This document shows, piece by piece, positions 1 through 8,285 of a stretch of DNA of 64,000 bases. The stretch is taken from positions 1,116,001 to 1,180,000 of the forward strand of contig NZ_CP072524.1 in NCBI RefSeq assembly GCF_017753665.1, given 5' to 3'. The notes under the pieces are model-generated. The model saw only the letters and a program-made list of their open reading frames with translations, did not search any database and had not been told where the DNA came from. The stretch is from Neisseria sicca. Its GTDB lineage: Bacteria > Pseudomonadota > Gammaproteobacteria > Burkholderiales > Neisseriaceae. Each line of letters opens with the position of its first letter. Positions within the stretch are counted from its first letter, which is position 1. Position numbers and translations under genes: made by a program.

Positions 1-712
1 GATACCCGCCGCGCTCGATGGCTTTGTTTTCTAGCTTTAGATATAGTGGATTAACTTTAAACCAGTACGGCGTTGCCTCGCCTTGCCGTACTATCTGTAC
101 TGTCTGCGGCTTCGTCGCCTTGTCCTGATTTAAATTTAATCCACTATAAAAGGCTTCGGTGTCAAGATAATCGGCATCCACCAAGCAAGAATAAAGCATT
201 CGGGTGAAGAAGGCGTAGGAGAAAAAAGGATGATGCGCGTCGGCCTTGAGTGGCGGTGCAGACAGGTTTTGAGGGAGCTTGATTTCTTGTTGCCACAGGT
301 TATCAAGAGCGGGAATATCTGTGTCAAATTGCAATGCTAACCGCTGCTTTAACGTGCGGCGGTTATCCCCTTCACCATTGCCATTTGCAAGCCCCGCATG
401 GTGCCCCGCAATGCAAAACGCCATCAGCTTACCGATCACATTTCCCCAGCATTCAACTGCAATCTTGGCTCCGGCAGTAGCATGATCGATTGATGGACCA
501 CCATGTAATCGGCGGTCAAATGGTTCCGAATATTTCCCTAAGTCATGAAGCTGTCCCGTCTGGCAGGCAATTTCCTGCGCACCAAACACCTGAGCAAACT
601 CCGCCGCCATTTCCCCAACATTGACCGAATGGCTTTGTAAGGTTTGCCAATGTTTGTAAGGTAAGAGATTACCGAGTTCGTCTTGAGCAGAATGGGCGTA
701 GTAAGTCGTCAT
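1..712 (-). CDS. cas3: Cas3, N-terminal HD nuclease part (partial; in-frame Correia insertion)
   Basis: The reading frame starts at ATG 712 (minus) and stays open to base 1, so only about 237 residues are visible. The HD metal-dependent nuclease motifs occur in order: an early His (QSHSVNV), HDLGKYSEPF, DHATAGA, FCIAGHHAGL and LVDADYLDTEAF. This pattern is that of the Cas3 HD domain, which degrades DNA captured by Cascade in type I CRISPR systems; the helicase part and the other cas genes would lie left of the window. A Correia element (42-148) interrupts the domain but adds 105 bp net, so the frame survives with about 35 extra residues before the sequence resumes as KLENKAIERGGY. The subtype cannot be told from this part. 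Nothing CRISPR-like lies upstream on the right. Family assignment is sure; activity of the interrupted protein is unknown. Confidence 0.85.
   Translation of the reverse strand, partial: MTTYYAHSAQDELGNLLPYKHWQTLQSHSVNVGEMAAEFAQVFGAQEIACQTGQLHDLGKYSEPFDRRLHGGPSIDHATAGAKIAVECWGNVIGKLMAFCIAGHHAGLANGNGEGDNRRTLKQRLALQFDTDIPALDNLWQQEIKLPQNLSAPPLKADAHHPFFSYAFFTRMLYSCLVDADYLDTEAFYSGLNLNQDKATKPQTVQIVRQGEATPYWFKVNPLYLKLENKAIERGGY
42..148. repeat. Correia element (CREE), short 107-bp form, inside cas3
   Basis: It begins TATAGTGGATT and ends AATCCACTATA, with the characteristic internal CCAGTACGGCGTTGCC and GCTTCGTCGCCTTGTCCTG blocks. Terminal TA is the usual duplicated target, so the net insertion is 105 bp, a multiple of three. 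It lies inside the cas3 HD coding sequence and reads through in frame. Confidence 0.92.
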
Positions 713-1153
713 CTAGATTCCCTTGGGTATTTTCACAGCCGGGCTATTTCTGTTTTCTGCTACTTGTCTTTGCAAAGACAGGCTGCGGTTGCCCGTTTGT
801 TTTGCGGATATGGACGATGCAGTCGAAATTCACATCGATTTTCTAAAATTGAAACGTGCAAAGCCTTAACGAACAAGCCATATAAATAGCTTGAAGTGTT
901 GAAAAATCGAAAATCTGCGGAATGAGGTCGTCTGAATGACGGATAAAGGAGATAGTTAGGAATTTATGATGTTATTATTTTATTTGTTATAATTACCCGG
1001 ACATAATACAGCATTTATAATAAATAACAATATCAATTTGACTATTTGTGAGTAATGGAACAAATCAAACATGCCGAGATCACTCAAATGATGCAGATAT
1101 AACGATGACAGGTTTTCAGACGACCCGCTTGACTTTGCCCCTACATTTAGGGT
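713..1153. other. Intergenic region upstream of cas3 and copZ
   Basis: About 440 bases without a gene I can support. It is AT-rich around 950-1060, as expected for promoters of cas3 (leftward). Two DUS copies lie near 925-936 and 1113-1124. I see no CRISPR repeats, tRNA or convincing ORF here. Confidence 0.5.
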
Positions 1154-1221
1154 TATAGTTGATTGGATTTGAACTATGGCTTGCTTCTCTGCCTCATCCT
1201 GATTTTTGTTAACCCATCATA
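1154..1221. repeat. Degenerate Correia-like remnant upstream of copZ
   Basis: The segment starts with TATAGTTGATTGG and ends with TCATCCTGATTTTTGTTAACCC, which resembles the terminal repeats of a Correia element (consensus end TCCTGATTTTTGTTAATCCACTATA) with most of the middle lost. It sits directly in front of copZ and may contribute promoter sequence. Confidence 0.4.
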
Positions 1222-1266
1222 TTTTATTGGTTTTTAGACTCAATTTGTTTACAGAAAGGAAATCCT

Positions 1267-1476
1267 ATGGAAACCCTTACCCTCAATATCGGCGGTATGA
1301 CCTGCGGCGGCTGCGTGAAAAGCGTTACCCGTATTTTGGAAAACACGGAAGGCGTTGCGAAAGCCGAAGTCAGTTTGGAAAACAAAAATGCGGTCATTGA
1401 ATTCGACCCTGCGAAAACCAATCCTGCCGCATTAATTGAGGCCGTGGAAGACGGCGGATACGACGCTGCTTTGTAA
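1267..1476 (+). CDS. copZ: Copper chaperone, HMA-domain protein
   Basis: A 69-residue single heavy-metal-associated domain. The metal-binding motif GGMTCGGC is at residues 9-16 and the fold pattern (VTRILENTEGV, then AEVSLENKNAVIEF) fits CopZ/Atx1-type cytosolic Cu(I) chaperones that hand copper to P-type ATPases or regulators. A purine-rich Shine-Dalgarno (AAAGGAAA) precedes the ATG. No copper ATPase is adjacent in the window, so the partner is elsewhere. A DUS hairpin follows directly at 1485-1511. The family is sure; the metal is by homology. Confidence 0.88.
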   Translation: METLTLNIGGMTCGGCVKSVTRILENTEGVAKAEVSLENKNAVIEFDPAKTNPAALIEAVEDGGYDAAL

Positions 1477-1484
1477 TCCTCCGA

Positions 1485-1511
1485 GGTCGTCTGAAAATGT
1501 TTCAGACGACC
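1485..1511. terminator. DUS inverted-repeat terminator after copZ
   Basis: GGTCGTCTGAAA and TTTCAGACGACC form a hairpin with a very short loop, followed by TTTTG. Confidence 0.75.
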
Positions 1512-1551
1512 TTTTGTTGTAGTGAAGTTCTTTTTGTTTGATTTGCGCCTT

Positions 1552-3081
1552 ATGCCCGATTTCCTTCCCGTCCCACCTGCCGAACTGTGGCAGGCAACGC
1601 TTGAACACCTACGCCTCTCCCTGATTGCCCTGCTTTGCGCCGTCGCGCTTGCCGTGCCGCTCGCCGTATGGCTAGCGGACAAACGTCGTTGGGCGGAAGG
1701 TGTTTTACAGGTAACCAATATCCTGCAAACCATTCCCTCCCTTGCGCTGCTTGGTTTGCTGATTCCCTTCGTCGGCATCGGTTCGCCGCCGGTTTTGATC
1801 GCGCTGACGCTCTACGCCCTGTTGCCGATTTTTCAGAACACCTATCTCGGTTTGAGCCAAATCGATCCTGCCATTAAAGAAGCGCACACCGCGTTCGGCT
1901 TGTCCCGTTGGCAGGCGTTGTGGCGCATTGAATTGCCGATGGCGCTGCCCGCCATGATTTCCGGCATCCGCACCGCGTCCGTATTGATTATCGGCACGGC
2001 GACACTCGCCGCGCTTATTGGCGCGGGCGGCTTGGGCAACCTGATTTTGCTCGGCATCGACCGAAACAACATGGCGATGACGTTTACCGGCGCGTTGCTG
2101 TCCGCCCTGCTCGCCGTATTGGTCAGCGGCGGAATCGGCATACTGCAAAAGTCCAAACACAAAATGCCGATTACCGCCGCCCTGCTTGCCATCCTTATCG
2201 CCATCGGCTTGGCACCGATTTTTCAAACGAACCCATCCGCACAAAAAATCACCATCGCAGGCAAGCTCGGCAGCGAACCCGACATCCTCATCAATATGTA
2301 CAAACAGTTGATTGAAGAAAATAATCCGCGCGCGCTGGTGGCGCTCAAACCCAATTTCGGCAAAACTTCATTTCTGTTCAACGCTTTAAACAGCGGCGAA
2401 ATCGACATCTACCCCGAATTTACCGGTACCGTCCTGGAAAGTCTGGTCAAAGTCCCCGCCGAACAGCAGAACCGCCGTCTTTCGCCCGAACAGACCTACC
2501 AAACCGCCAAAGAACTGCTCGCCCGACAACACCGGCTGACCTTTTTACCGCCGATGGCATACCAAAACACCTACGCCCTCGCCGTCAGCCAAGACTATGC
2601 CGTCGCGCACAACCTGCACAAAATCTCCGACCTCAAACGCGTGCAAAACCAAATCCGCGCCGGCTTTACCCTTGAATTTACCGACCGCGCCGACGGCTAC
2701 AAAGGTCTGCAACAACACGACATACAGTTTAGCCACCTCTCGACGCTCGAACCCGCCCTGCGCTACACCGCCCTGCTAAACGGCAAAATCGACCTCGTCG
2801 AAGCCTACTCCACTGACAGCGATCTCAAACAATACCGCCTCGCCGTCCTTTCAGACGACATCGCCCTTTTTCCCTCCTATCAAGGAGCTCCGCTGATGAA
2901 AACCGAGTTTGCCGAACAGCATCCCGACATCGTGAACGCATTGAACAAGCTGGCAGGCAAAATCAGCGAAGCCGAAATGACTGAAATGAACTACCGCGTG
3001 AAAGTAGGCGGAGAAAAACCGGCGGACGTAGCGCGGGATTATTTGCAGAAAAACGGTTTGATTAACGATAAGGGCAAATGA
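1552..3081 (+). CDS. Osmoprotectant ABC transporter, fused permease and substrate-binding protein
   Basis: About 509 residues. The first about 210 residues hold 5-6 hydrophobic segments with the BPD-type permease loop (EAHTAFGLSRWQALWRIELP). From about residue 225 the chain is a periplasmic glycine-betaine/choline-binding domain of the OpuAC/ProX class (KITIAGKLGSEPDILINMY; NSGEIDIYPEFTGTV; GKIDLVEAYSTDSDL). The fusion tethers the receptor to the membrane, as in other OpuB/OpuC-type importers. A GTG at 1522 could add ten residues; neither start has a good ribosome site and I chose the ATG. No ATPase gene is adjacent; the likely partner is at 9420-10292. DUS hairpin terminator at 3085-3137. 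Confidence 0.85.
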   Translation: MPDFLPVPPAELWQATLEHLRLSLIALLCAVALAVPLAVWLADKRRWAEGVLQVTNILQTIPSLALLGLLIPFVGIGSPPVLIALTLYALLPIFQNTYLGLSQIDPAIKEAHTAFGLSRWQALWRIELPMALPAMISGIRTASVLIIGTATLAALIGAGGLGNLILLGIDRNNMAMTFTGALLSALLAVLVSGGIGILQKSKHKMPITAALLAILIAIGLAPIFQTNPSAQKITIAGKLGSEPDILINMYKQLIEENNPRALVALKPNFGKTSFLFNALNSGEIDIYPEFTGTVLESLVKVPAEQQNRRLSPEQTYQTAKELLARQHRLTFLPPMAYQNTYALAVSQDYAVAHNLHKISDLKRVQNQIRAGFTLEFTDRADGYKGLQQHDIQFSHLSTLEPALRYTALLNGKIDLVEAYSTDSDLKQYRLAVLSDDIALFPSYQGAPLMKTEFAEQHPDIVNALNKLAGKISEAEMTEMNYRVKVGGEKPADVARDYLQKNGLINDKGK

Positions 3082-3084
3082 TTC

Positions 3085-3137
3085 AGGTCGTCTGAAAAGC
3101 AGTTTTCATTTTATTGAAGCGGGTTTTCAGACGACCT
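3085..3137. terminator. DUS inverted-repeat terminator
   Basis: AGGTCGTCTGAA and TTCAGACGACCT face each other across about 29 bases, directly after the osmoprotectant gene. Confidence 0.6.
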
Positions 3138-3208
3138 CCAAGTTGCAACAAGCTACCGATTAGACTATAGTGGGCTCTCGATCAACACAAACATCAAGGA
3201 AATAAGCC

Positions 3209-3457
3209 ATGAGCGGTAAATTAGACCAAATCAGCGGTAATGTAAAAGAGAAAGCCGGAGAACTCTTAGACGATCCCAAACTCGAAGCAGAAGGCGTGAT
3301 CCAACAAGGCATCGGCAAAGTCAAAGAAGTTGCCGCCGACATTGAGGAAAAAGCAAGCGACGTATTGAAAAAAGGCAAAGAAGAAGCAGAACATCTGGTT
3401 AGCGAAGCAAAAGAAAAAGCCGAGCACATGATTGACGACATCAAAAGCAAGTTCTAA
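3209..3457 (+). CDS. CsbD-family stress protein
   Basis: An 82-residue, very hydrophilic, Lys/Glu/Ala-rich protein opening MSGKLDQISGNVKEKAGEL, the diagnostic start of the CsbD family, followed by a long predicted helix of repeating KEKA/EEKA units. CsbD proteins are small stress-induced proteins of unknown molecular role in many bacteria. An AAGGAAAT ribosome site lies 8-10 bases before the ATG. It stands alone between two hairpins. Confidence 0.85.
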   Translation: MSGKLDQISGNVKEKAGELLDDPKLEAEGVIQQGIGKVKEVAADIEEKASDVLKKGKEEAEHLVSEAKEKAEHMIDDIKSKF

Positions 3458-3482
3458 TCCATCCTTGTCTTAAACTATGTCA

Positions 3483-3516
3483 AAAGGCCGTTTGAAACAC
3501 GATTTCAGACGGCCTT
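3483..3516. terminator. Terminator hairpin in AG-DUS dialect
   Basis: AAGGCCGTTTGAAA and TTTCAGACGGCCTT pair as a stem after csbD; the spelling GGCCGT is the AG-DUS dialect rather than the dominant GGTCGT one. Confidence 0.6.
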
Positions 3517-3677
3517 TATTTCAGGCAGCGCAGCCATCCAAAATCGCCTGTTCCCCATCTAATCAAACTTTCAGACGACCCCGCCGGATAAGTTGGATAG
3601 ATGAATCCAACGCTTTAACGGTTTTGCCGAAACCGACTCGAGATACGCATAGTTTAATCATCGACAGGAGAAGCACC

Positions 3678-4427
3678 ATGCCTTCCGCCAAACTCATCCA
3701 AAAGCTCAAACCCGCCCTGCAAAATCAGCTTCCGCCCGAACAAGACGGTATCTTGTTGTGCCTCGATTCCGACAACGTAACGGGCGACAACGCCAAATAC
3801 ATGAAAATGTACAACCGCCTCGCCCGTTGGTACGATTTCGGCGAACGCTGGATCGCCCGCCTCAGATACGGCAACAGCATCAACGAGACACGGCACAGCC
3901 TGATGAGCGAACTGGAATGGCGGCAGGACTGCACCGCGCTCTACGTCTCCATCGGCACAGGTACCGATTTAAACCACCTGCCCGCCGACATCGATCCCGC
4001 CGCGCTGGATTTAACCGGCGCAGACCTGTCGCTCGGTATGCTGGAGCGCTGCCGCGACGTATGGCGGGAAAAAGCAGCAGGCTTGGACTTGGTACACTGC
4101 AACGCCGAAGATTTACCCTTTGCCGACAATATATTCGACGTCGTATTCCATGTGGGCGGCATCAATTTTTTCAGCGACAAGCAAAAAGCCATCAACGAAA
4201 TGCTGCGCGTCGCCAAGCCCGGCACCAAAATCATGATTGCAGACGAAACCACCGACTTCATCCAACAACAATACAAAAAAAGCCTATTTACGCGGAGCTA
4301 TTTCCAAGACACCGATTTCGATCTGACACAAATTGAAAACTGCATTCCCGAAACCGTTCAGGAAAAGAAAACGCGGCTGCTGTGGAGCAACCGCTTTTAC
4401 TGCATCACCTTCCGCAAACCTGTTTGA
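3678..4427 (+). CDS. Class I SAM-dependent methyltransferase
   Basis: 249 residues from ATG 3678, preceded by the strong site AGGAGAAGC. The frame is open upstream to 3477 but that stretch contains DUS hairpins and is not coding-like. Methyltransferase motif I is ALYVSIGTGTDL, an acidic residue follows in GADLSLGMLERC, motif II is HCNAEDLPFADNIFDVVFHV, and motif III is MLRVAKPGTKIMIADE. This is the UbiE/Methyltransf_11 type. The substrate cannot be told. It is a single gene ending at a DUS hairpin. Confidence 0.8.
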   Translation: MPSAKLIQKLKPALQNQLPPEQDGILLCLDSDNVTGDNAKYMKMYNRLARWYDFGERWIARLRYGNSINETRHSLMSELEWRQDCTALYVSIGTGTDLNHLPADIDPAALDLTGADLSLGMLERCRDVWREKAAGLDLVHCNAEDLPFADNIFDVVFHVGGINFFSDKQKAINEMLRVAKPGTKIMIADETTDFIQQQYKKSLFTRSYFQDTDFDLTQIENCIPETVQEKKTRLLWSNRFYCITFRKPV

Positions 4428-4434
4428 AATATTT

Positions 4435-4472
4435 TTCAGACGACCTCGAAATCTGAAAAGGTCGTCTGAAAA
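4435..4472. terminator. DUS pair terminator after methyltransferase
   Basis: TTCAGACGACCT and AGGTCGTCTGAA in the outward order, 12 bases apart. Confidence 0.55.
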
Positions 4473-4635
4473 CCACATTTATAAACTCAAACATCCGAAT
4501 ATCAATGCCCAATACGGCTCATGCTGAAATCCGATACTCCGGACAGATTTAGCGTCTTTATTATGATTCAACCCAAGCTGCATTTACCGATTTGAATCGG
4601 CTATACTACCGCCTTTCCTTAAAACACACATTGTC

Positions 4636-5577
4636 ATGAGTACCCGAAAATTTCCCGTCCCCCTCAGCTATTTCAGCATGCCGTTGGGGCTTTTCGCTCT
4701 CGGTTTGTCTTGGCGTTACGGCGCGCGTATCGGGCTTTTGCCGCATTGGGCTGGGGAAACGCTATTAGCCGCCGCCTTTGTGCTTTGGCTGATGCTGGTC
4801 ATTGCCTACATCGTTAAAATCCGTTTTTTCCGCCCCGAATTTTTGCAGGATTTGCAGGATTTGGTGCAATGCTGTTTCATCAGCGCAATTCCGATTACCG
4901 CTATGCTGGCAGGTTTGACAGCCTTACCCTATCAAACGCTACTGGCAAAAGGGTTGATTTTGCTGGGAACGGCGGGACAGTTGGCATTTGCCATGTACCG
5001 CGCAGGCGGCTTGTGGCGCGGCGTCCATACCCTTGATGCCACCACACCGATTGTTTACCTGCCCACTGTTGCCACCAATTTTGTCAGCGCGACCGCGATG
5101 GCAGCGTTGGGTTGGTCGGATTACGCTTGGCTGTTTTTGGGCGCGGGGCTGTTTTCATGGCTTAGCTTGGAAGCCGCCATATTGAGCCGTTTGCGCACCG
5201 GCACACCCGTCAACGCCCCTGCGCGCGGTATTGTCGGCATTCAGCTTGCGCCCGCTTTTGTCGGCTGTGGCACCTATTTTGCCGTATCGGGCGGACACAT
5301 CGATGCCTTCGCGCTGCTTTTAATCGGCTACGGCTGCCTGCAATTCCTGCTGCTGCTGCGCCTTCTTCCTTGGATGCTGGAGCAGGGGTTTAGCCCCAGC
5401 TTTTGGGGTTTCTCGTTCGGCTTGGCGGCGATGACGGGCTGCGGTTTTCATTTGATCGCCGAACAGCGTTTACTGTTTTTAGGCTATTTCCTCGCCACCA
5501 CAGGCTCCGGCTTGGTGATGTTGCTTTTGCTGGCTACTTTGAATTTGGCGAGACAGGGACGGTTGTTGGTTAAATGA
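4636..5577 (+). CDS. tehA: TehA/SLAC1-family anion channel
   Basis: 313 residues with about ten hydrophobic helices, opening with the family signature PLSYFSMPLGLFALGLSWRY, then VKIRFFRPEF and TTPIVYLPTVATNFVSA. This matches the TehA/SLAC1 family (C4-dicarboxylate transporter/malic acid transport domain), inner-membrane channels named for tellurite resistance when overexpressed but probably moving small anions. There is no tehB methyltransferase directly next to it, although an unrelated-looking methyltransferase lies upstream. A -10-like TATACT lies 30-35 bases upstream. Confidence 0.85.
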   Translation: MSTRKFPVPLSYFSMPLGLFALGLSWRYGARIGLLPHWAGETLLAAAFVLWLMLVIAYIVKIRFFRPEFLQDLQDLVQCCFISAIPITAMLAGLTALPYQTLLAKGLILLGTAGQLAFAMYRAGGLWRGVHTLDATTPIVYLPTVATNFVSATAMAALGWSDYAWLFLGAGLFSWLSLEAAILSRLRTGTPVNAPARGIVGIQLAPAFVGCGTYFAVSGGHIDAFALLLIGYGCLQFLLLLRLLPWMLEQGFSPSFWGFSFGLAAMTGCGFHLIAEQRLLFLGYFLATTGSGLVMLLLLATLNLARQGRLLVK

Positions 5578-5668
5578 AAAATCGTGCGATTTAAAGGCGT
5601 TATAAAACGGACATGGATACGAACATGGTTTTAGGTCGTCTGAAAACTACATTTGGAAATTCAAACCG

Positions 5669-6115
5669 ATGAAGATAAACCCTGAAAACGGCAGCATCAT
5701 CCTGCCAGACGGCAACATTATTAGCGCGCGCACCACGCTTGATGACTGGATTGCATGCTTCCCAAAATCCAGCCCGAATCATCTGCAAGCGGGAATAACA
5801 TTTTTCGGTTTGTCATTTACCAAACAGTCCGAACAATACACCCTTACCGCCCGGTTCGAGCAGCAGCGGCTGGAGCGCTTATCCATATTCTTCTGTCCGA
5901 TAGGCGAGGACAATAGCTGGGCAGCATGGTCGGAGGAGCGCGAATTGCAACGCAGAAAACAATTTGATCGATGGCTGGATAAACAGCTGGGCGATGCCCC
6001 TTACTCCATTGAAACATCGGCAGCAGGCAAGTGCCGTCGATTTGCATGGGGCAATGCGGGCGCGTACTACCACAATAAAGACGGCAGTACGATGATCGTC
6101 ATCAGTTATCGCTGA
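5669..6115 (+). CDS. Hypothetical protein, 148 residues
   Basis: I do not recognise this protein. It is hydrophilic with no membrane segment or signal peptide, alternates short strand-like stretches, and has a charged middle (EERELQRRKQFDRWLDKQLG). The overall look (compare DGNIISARTTLDDWIACFP) resembles small immunity-like or housekeeping proteins of Neisseria, but this is only an impression. A DUS lies 25-35 bases upstream. Its neighbour at 6137 starts 21 bases after its stop and the two probably form an operon. Confidence 0.7.
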   Translation: MKINPENGSIILPDGNIISARTTLDDWIACFPKSSPNHLQAGITFFGLSFTKQSEQYTLTARFEQQRLERLSIFFCPIGEDNSWAAWSEERELQRRKQFDRWLDKQLGDAPYSIETSAAGKCRRFAWGNAGAYYHNKDGSTMIVISYR

Positions 6116-6136
6116 ACGCCTTTCAAAGGATGCCCC

Positions 6137-7216
6137 ATGTACTACCGATCGCTCAACGCCGCGCTGGAACAATACAGCAGCAGCCTGACCCACCATCCCG
6201 CCTCCCCAAACAGCCTCGCCCTGCATATCGACCGTCAAACGCAAGGTCGTCTGAAACTCCACACGCCCGACGGCATCAGCCTCAGCCTGACCTATCAAGA
6301 CGAACCCGTGTTCTGGTCGTTCTTCAGCCACGATTTATACGACGTTTACCTCGTCCGCAGCTATGCCGAAAGCTGGCAGGCATACCAGCCCGTCGGATAC
6401 ATCGGCAGCCGCGTAAACGAACATATCGCCCGCCAACCTGCTGCCGAACAAGGCCTGTTGTGGAACAAATATTTCATCGAACAACTCGCCGCCCACGACA
6501 CAGGGCTGCTCGGCATCGGCGAATGGCATTTCAACTACCGCCCTGCCCAAACCCTGCCGCAGCGATGGGGCGAATGCCGACACGACACCACCGTAGTACA
6601 ACCCGAAACCGACGAAAACTACGCCCAATGGCTGTTTTCAGGCAGCCGCTTCGACGCACTGGACAACGATTTCCACACCCAAGCCGAACGCTTCATCGCC
6701 CTGAAAACCCACCACGCCGAAGACGACCGTCTGAAATATTGGCGCAAACGCGCACGGCAAAACCAACTGCCGCCCGTCTTGGTGTACGAACTCTCTGCCC
6801 TATCCAACCGCCAGCTGATTTTAGACGGACACCTGCGCCTCGCCGCCGCGCTTGCCGAAGGACAACTGCCGCCACTGATTACCATCCAAGCCACCACCGC
6901 CCGACACAGCCGGCAAACCGCCGCCGAACGTGAAACCGCAAAAGCCGCCGCCCTGTCGCAATACGAAAAAATCGCCCAACAAACCAACAACAATCCCCAA
7001 GCCTTAAACGCCGTCAGCCAGCACATCGTCCACGCTTTCGATACCCGCCCCTACCTGCTGCACACCACCCGCGCCGTCGCCGACATCGCCCCGAAAACCT
7101 GGCTGCAACAACTGCAAACCTACGCCGCGCAACACGGTTTCGCCGAAGAATTTGAACGCGTTTGGACAACCGAATCATGGCCGATGAAACGGGTAGCCGC
7201 TTTTGGGGTCGTCTGA
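6137..7216 (+). CDS. Hypothetical protein with ParB-like motif
   Basis: 359 residues, no signal peptide or membrane helix. I cannot name the family. Around residues 205-250 a stretch reads PPVLVYELSALSNRQLILDG then HLRLAAALAEGQ, reminiscent of the ParB/sulfiredoxin N-terminal motif (a dispensable-looking DGHxRLxAA), the rest being unfamiliar. It starts 21 bases after the 5669 gene with CAAAGGA as ribosome site and probably shares its transcript. The last codons are inside a DUS (GGGGTCGTCTGA), which provides the stop. Confidence 0.65.
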   Translation: MYYRSLNAALEQYSSSLTHHPASPNSLALHIDRQTQGRLKLHTPDGISLSLTYQDEPVFWSFFSHDLYDVYLVRSYAESWQAYQPVGYIGSRVNEHIARQPAAEQGLLWNKYFIEQLAAHDTGLLGIGEWHFNYRPAQTLPQRWGECRHDTTVVQPETDENYAQWLFSGSRFDALDNDFHTQAERFIALKTHHAEDDRLKYWRKRARQNQLPPVLVYELSALSNRQLILDGHLRLAAALAEGQLPPLITIQATTARHSRQTAAERETAKAAALSQYEKIAQQTNNNPQALNAVSQHIVHAFDTRPYLLHTTRAVADIAPKTWLQQLQTYAAQHGFAEEFERVWTTESWPMKRVAAFGVV

Positions 7217-7280
7217 AAGCGCAGCTTCAACGAAGTTAAAACGAAGTTTCTGCACAGCCAAAAGGCTACCTGAAAGCCAA

Positions 7281-7318
7281 AAGCAGCCTGCACTTTGAAA
7301 ACAATGTGCAGGCTGCTT
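7281..7318. terminator. Hairpin built of a foreign-dialect uptake word
   Basis: AAGCAGCCTGCA (7281-7292) and TGCAGGCTGCTT (7307-7318) form a strong stem between two convergent genes. The arm is identical to the word I recall as the AA-king3 DUS dialect. AGGCTACCTGAA, the eik dialect, lies just before it at 7263-7274. Confidence 0.7.
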
Positions 7319-7336
7319 AGGGTAATGTGCCGTTTA

Positions 7337-8188
7337 TCAATCCAGCTTCACGATTTCTCCGTCTTCCGGAACGTTCACACGGCTTTCAATGCCTTGACCG
7401 CGTATAAATTTACGCATATCGGCGCGGCTGACGGCGGTATGATTCACAGTATCCATGTGTACGGTGATGATTTTGGCTTTAGGCATGACTTGGCTGGCTT
7501 TTAATACATCAGCCGTCCCCATAATAATGCCGTCTGAAATGCCTGAAATCAGCGCATAGCCCGTGTTCATAATCAGATAATCGGGTTTGTAGCGGTTCAA
7601 TGCTTTGTTTACATCTGCCGTCCACACAGTATCACCCATAATATAAGCGGTTTTATGTCCGTTGCTTTGGAATACCACACCCATTGCATCACCTAAGATT
7701 TCGGCTAGCTGCGGGTTGGCATACATGGCTTCTGTACCGTGTACGCCGCCGGTTTTGCTGATGGTTACGCCGTTGAAGACAGCGCTGCCGTTCAACACGC
7801 GTACATCAGTAAAGCCTTGGCTGCGGATTTTTGCCGCGTCGGCTTGGTGCTGCACATATACGGGCAGGTTTTTCGGAATGGAACGTGCGGCGGTTTCGTC
7901 CCAATGGTCTTCGTGAGTATGGGTAACGATAACTGCATCCACACCGTCCAAAATTTTATTCACGCTCATCGGCAGCCCGACCAGCGGCATTTTGGCTTGG
8001 TTATTGAACGTGCCGGCAAAGCCGTTCATGGAATGCTTGGGGGCGAAAAACGGGTCAATCAAAAACGTCTGCCCCGCATATTCGACTTTGGCGGTAGCGT
8101 TACGGATATGTTGGTATGAATCGTCTGCCCAAGCGAAAAAGGCTGTCGCGCCCAAAACAGTGGCAAGAATAAATTGCTTGGATTTCAT
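7337..8188 (-). CDS. Periplasmic metallo-beta-lactamase-fold hydrolase
   Basis: 283 residues. A cleavable signal peptide is evident (MKSKQFILATVLG then ATAFFAWA-DD). The zinc motif THTHEDHWD is near residue 90, with later metal ligands GGVHGTEAM, IMGDTVWT and TVHMDTVNH. This is the L-ascorbate-lactonase-like/UPF0173 branch of the MBL fold, not a beta-lactamase in the resistance sense. The gene is divergent from the GlxA-type regulator at 8286 with about 97 bases between, so the regulator may control it. Substrate unknown. Confidence 0.8.
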   Translation of the reverse strand: MKSKQFILATVLGATAFFAWADDSYQHIRNATAKVEYAGQTFLIDPFFAPKHSMNGFAGTFNNQAKMPLVGLPMSVNKILDGVDAVIVTHTHEDHWDETAARSIPKNLPVYVQHQADAAKIRSQGFTDVRVLNGSAVFNGVTISKTGGVHGTEAMYANPQLAEILGDAMGVVFQSNGHKTAYIMGDTVWTADVNKALNRYKPDYLIMNTGYALISGISDGIIMGTADVLKASQVMPKAKIITVHMDTVNHTAVSRADMRKFIRGQGIESRVNVPEDGEIVKLD

Positions 8189-8285
8189 GATGTTGCTCCT
8201 TAAAAAATCATGGAGCGTATTTTAAGCAGCAGGTGTATCGGCTAAAATAGGCAATATTGCCAACAAACGCAAGGATAGTGCCAAA

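Noticed and set aside
683..889. Short plus-strand frame overlapping the cas3 start
   Set aside because: It overlaps the conserved Cas3 N-terminus and its promoter; no family likeness.
1485..1511. Uptake-word pairs considered as CRISPR repeats
   Set aside because: They are the well-known neisserial DUS in inverted pairs; no spacers or regular period.
3209..3457. CsbD-like protein considered as antitoxin
   Set aside because: The family signature is clear and there is no toxin-like neighbour.
3477..3677. Upstream extension of the methyltransferase frame
   Set aside because: It runs through uptake-word hairpins; ATG 3678 has a strong ribosome site and the family starts there.
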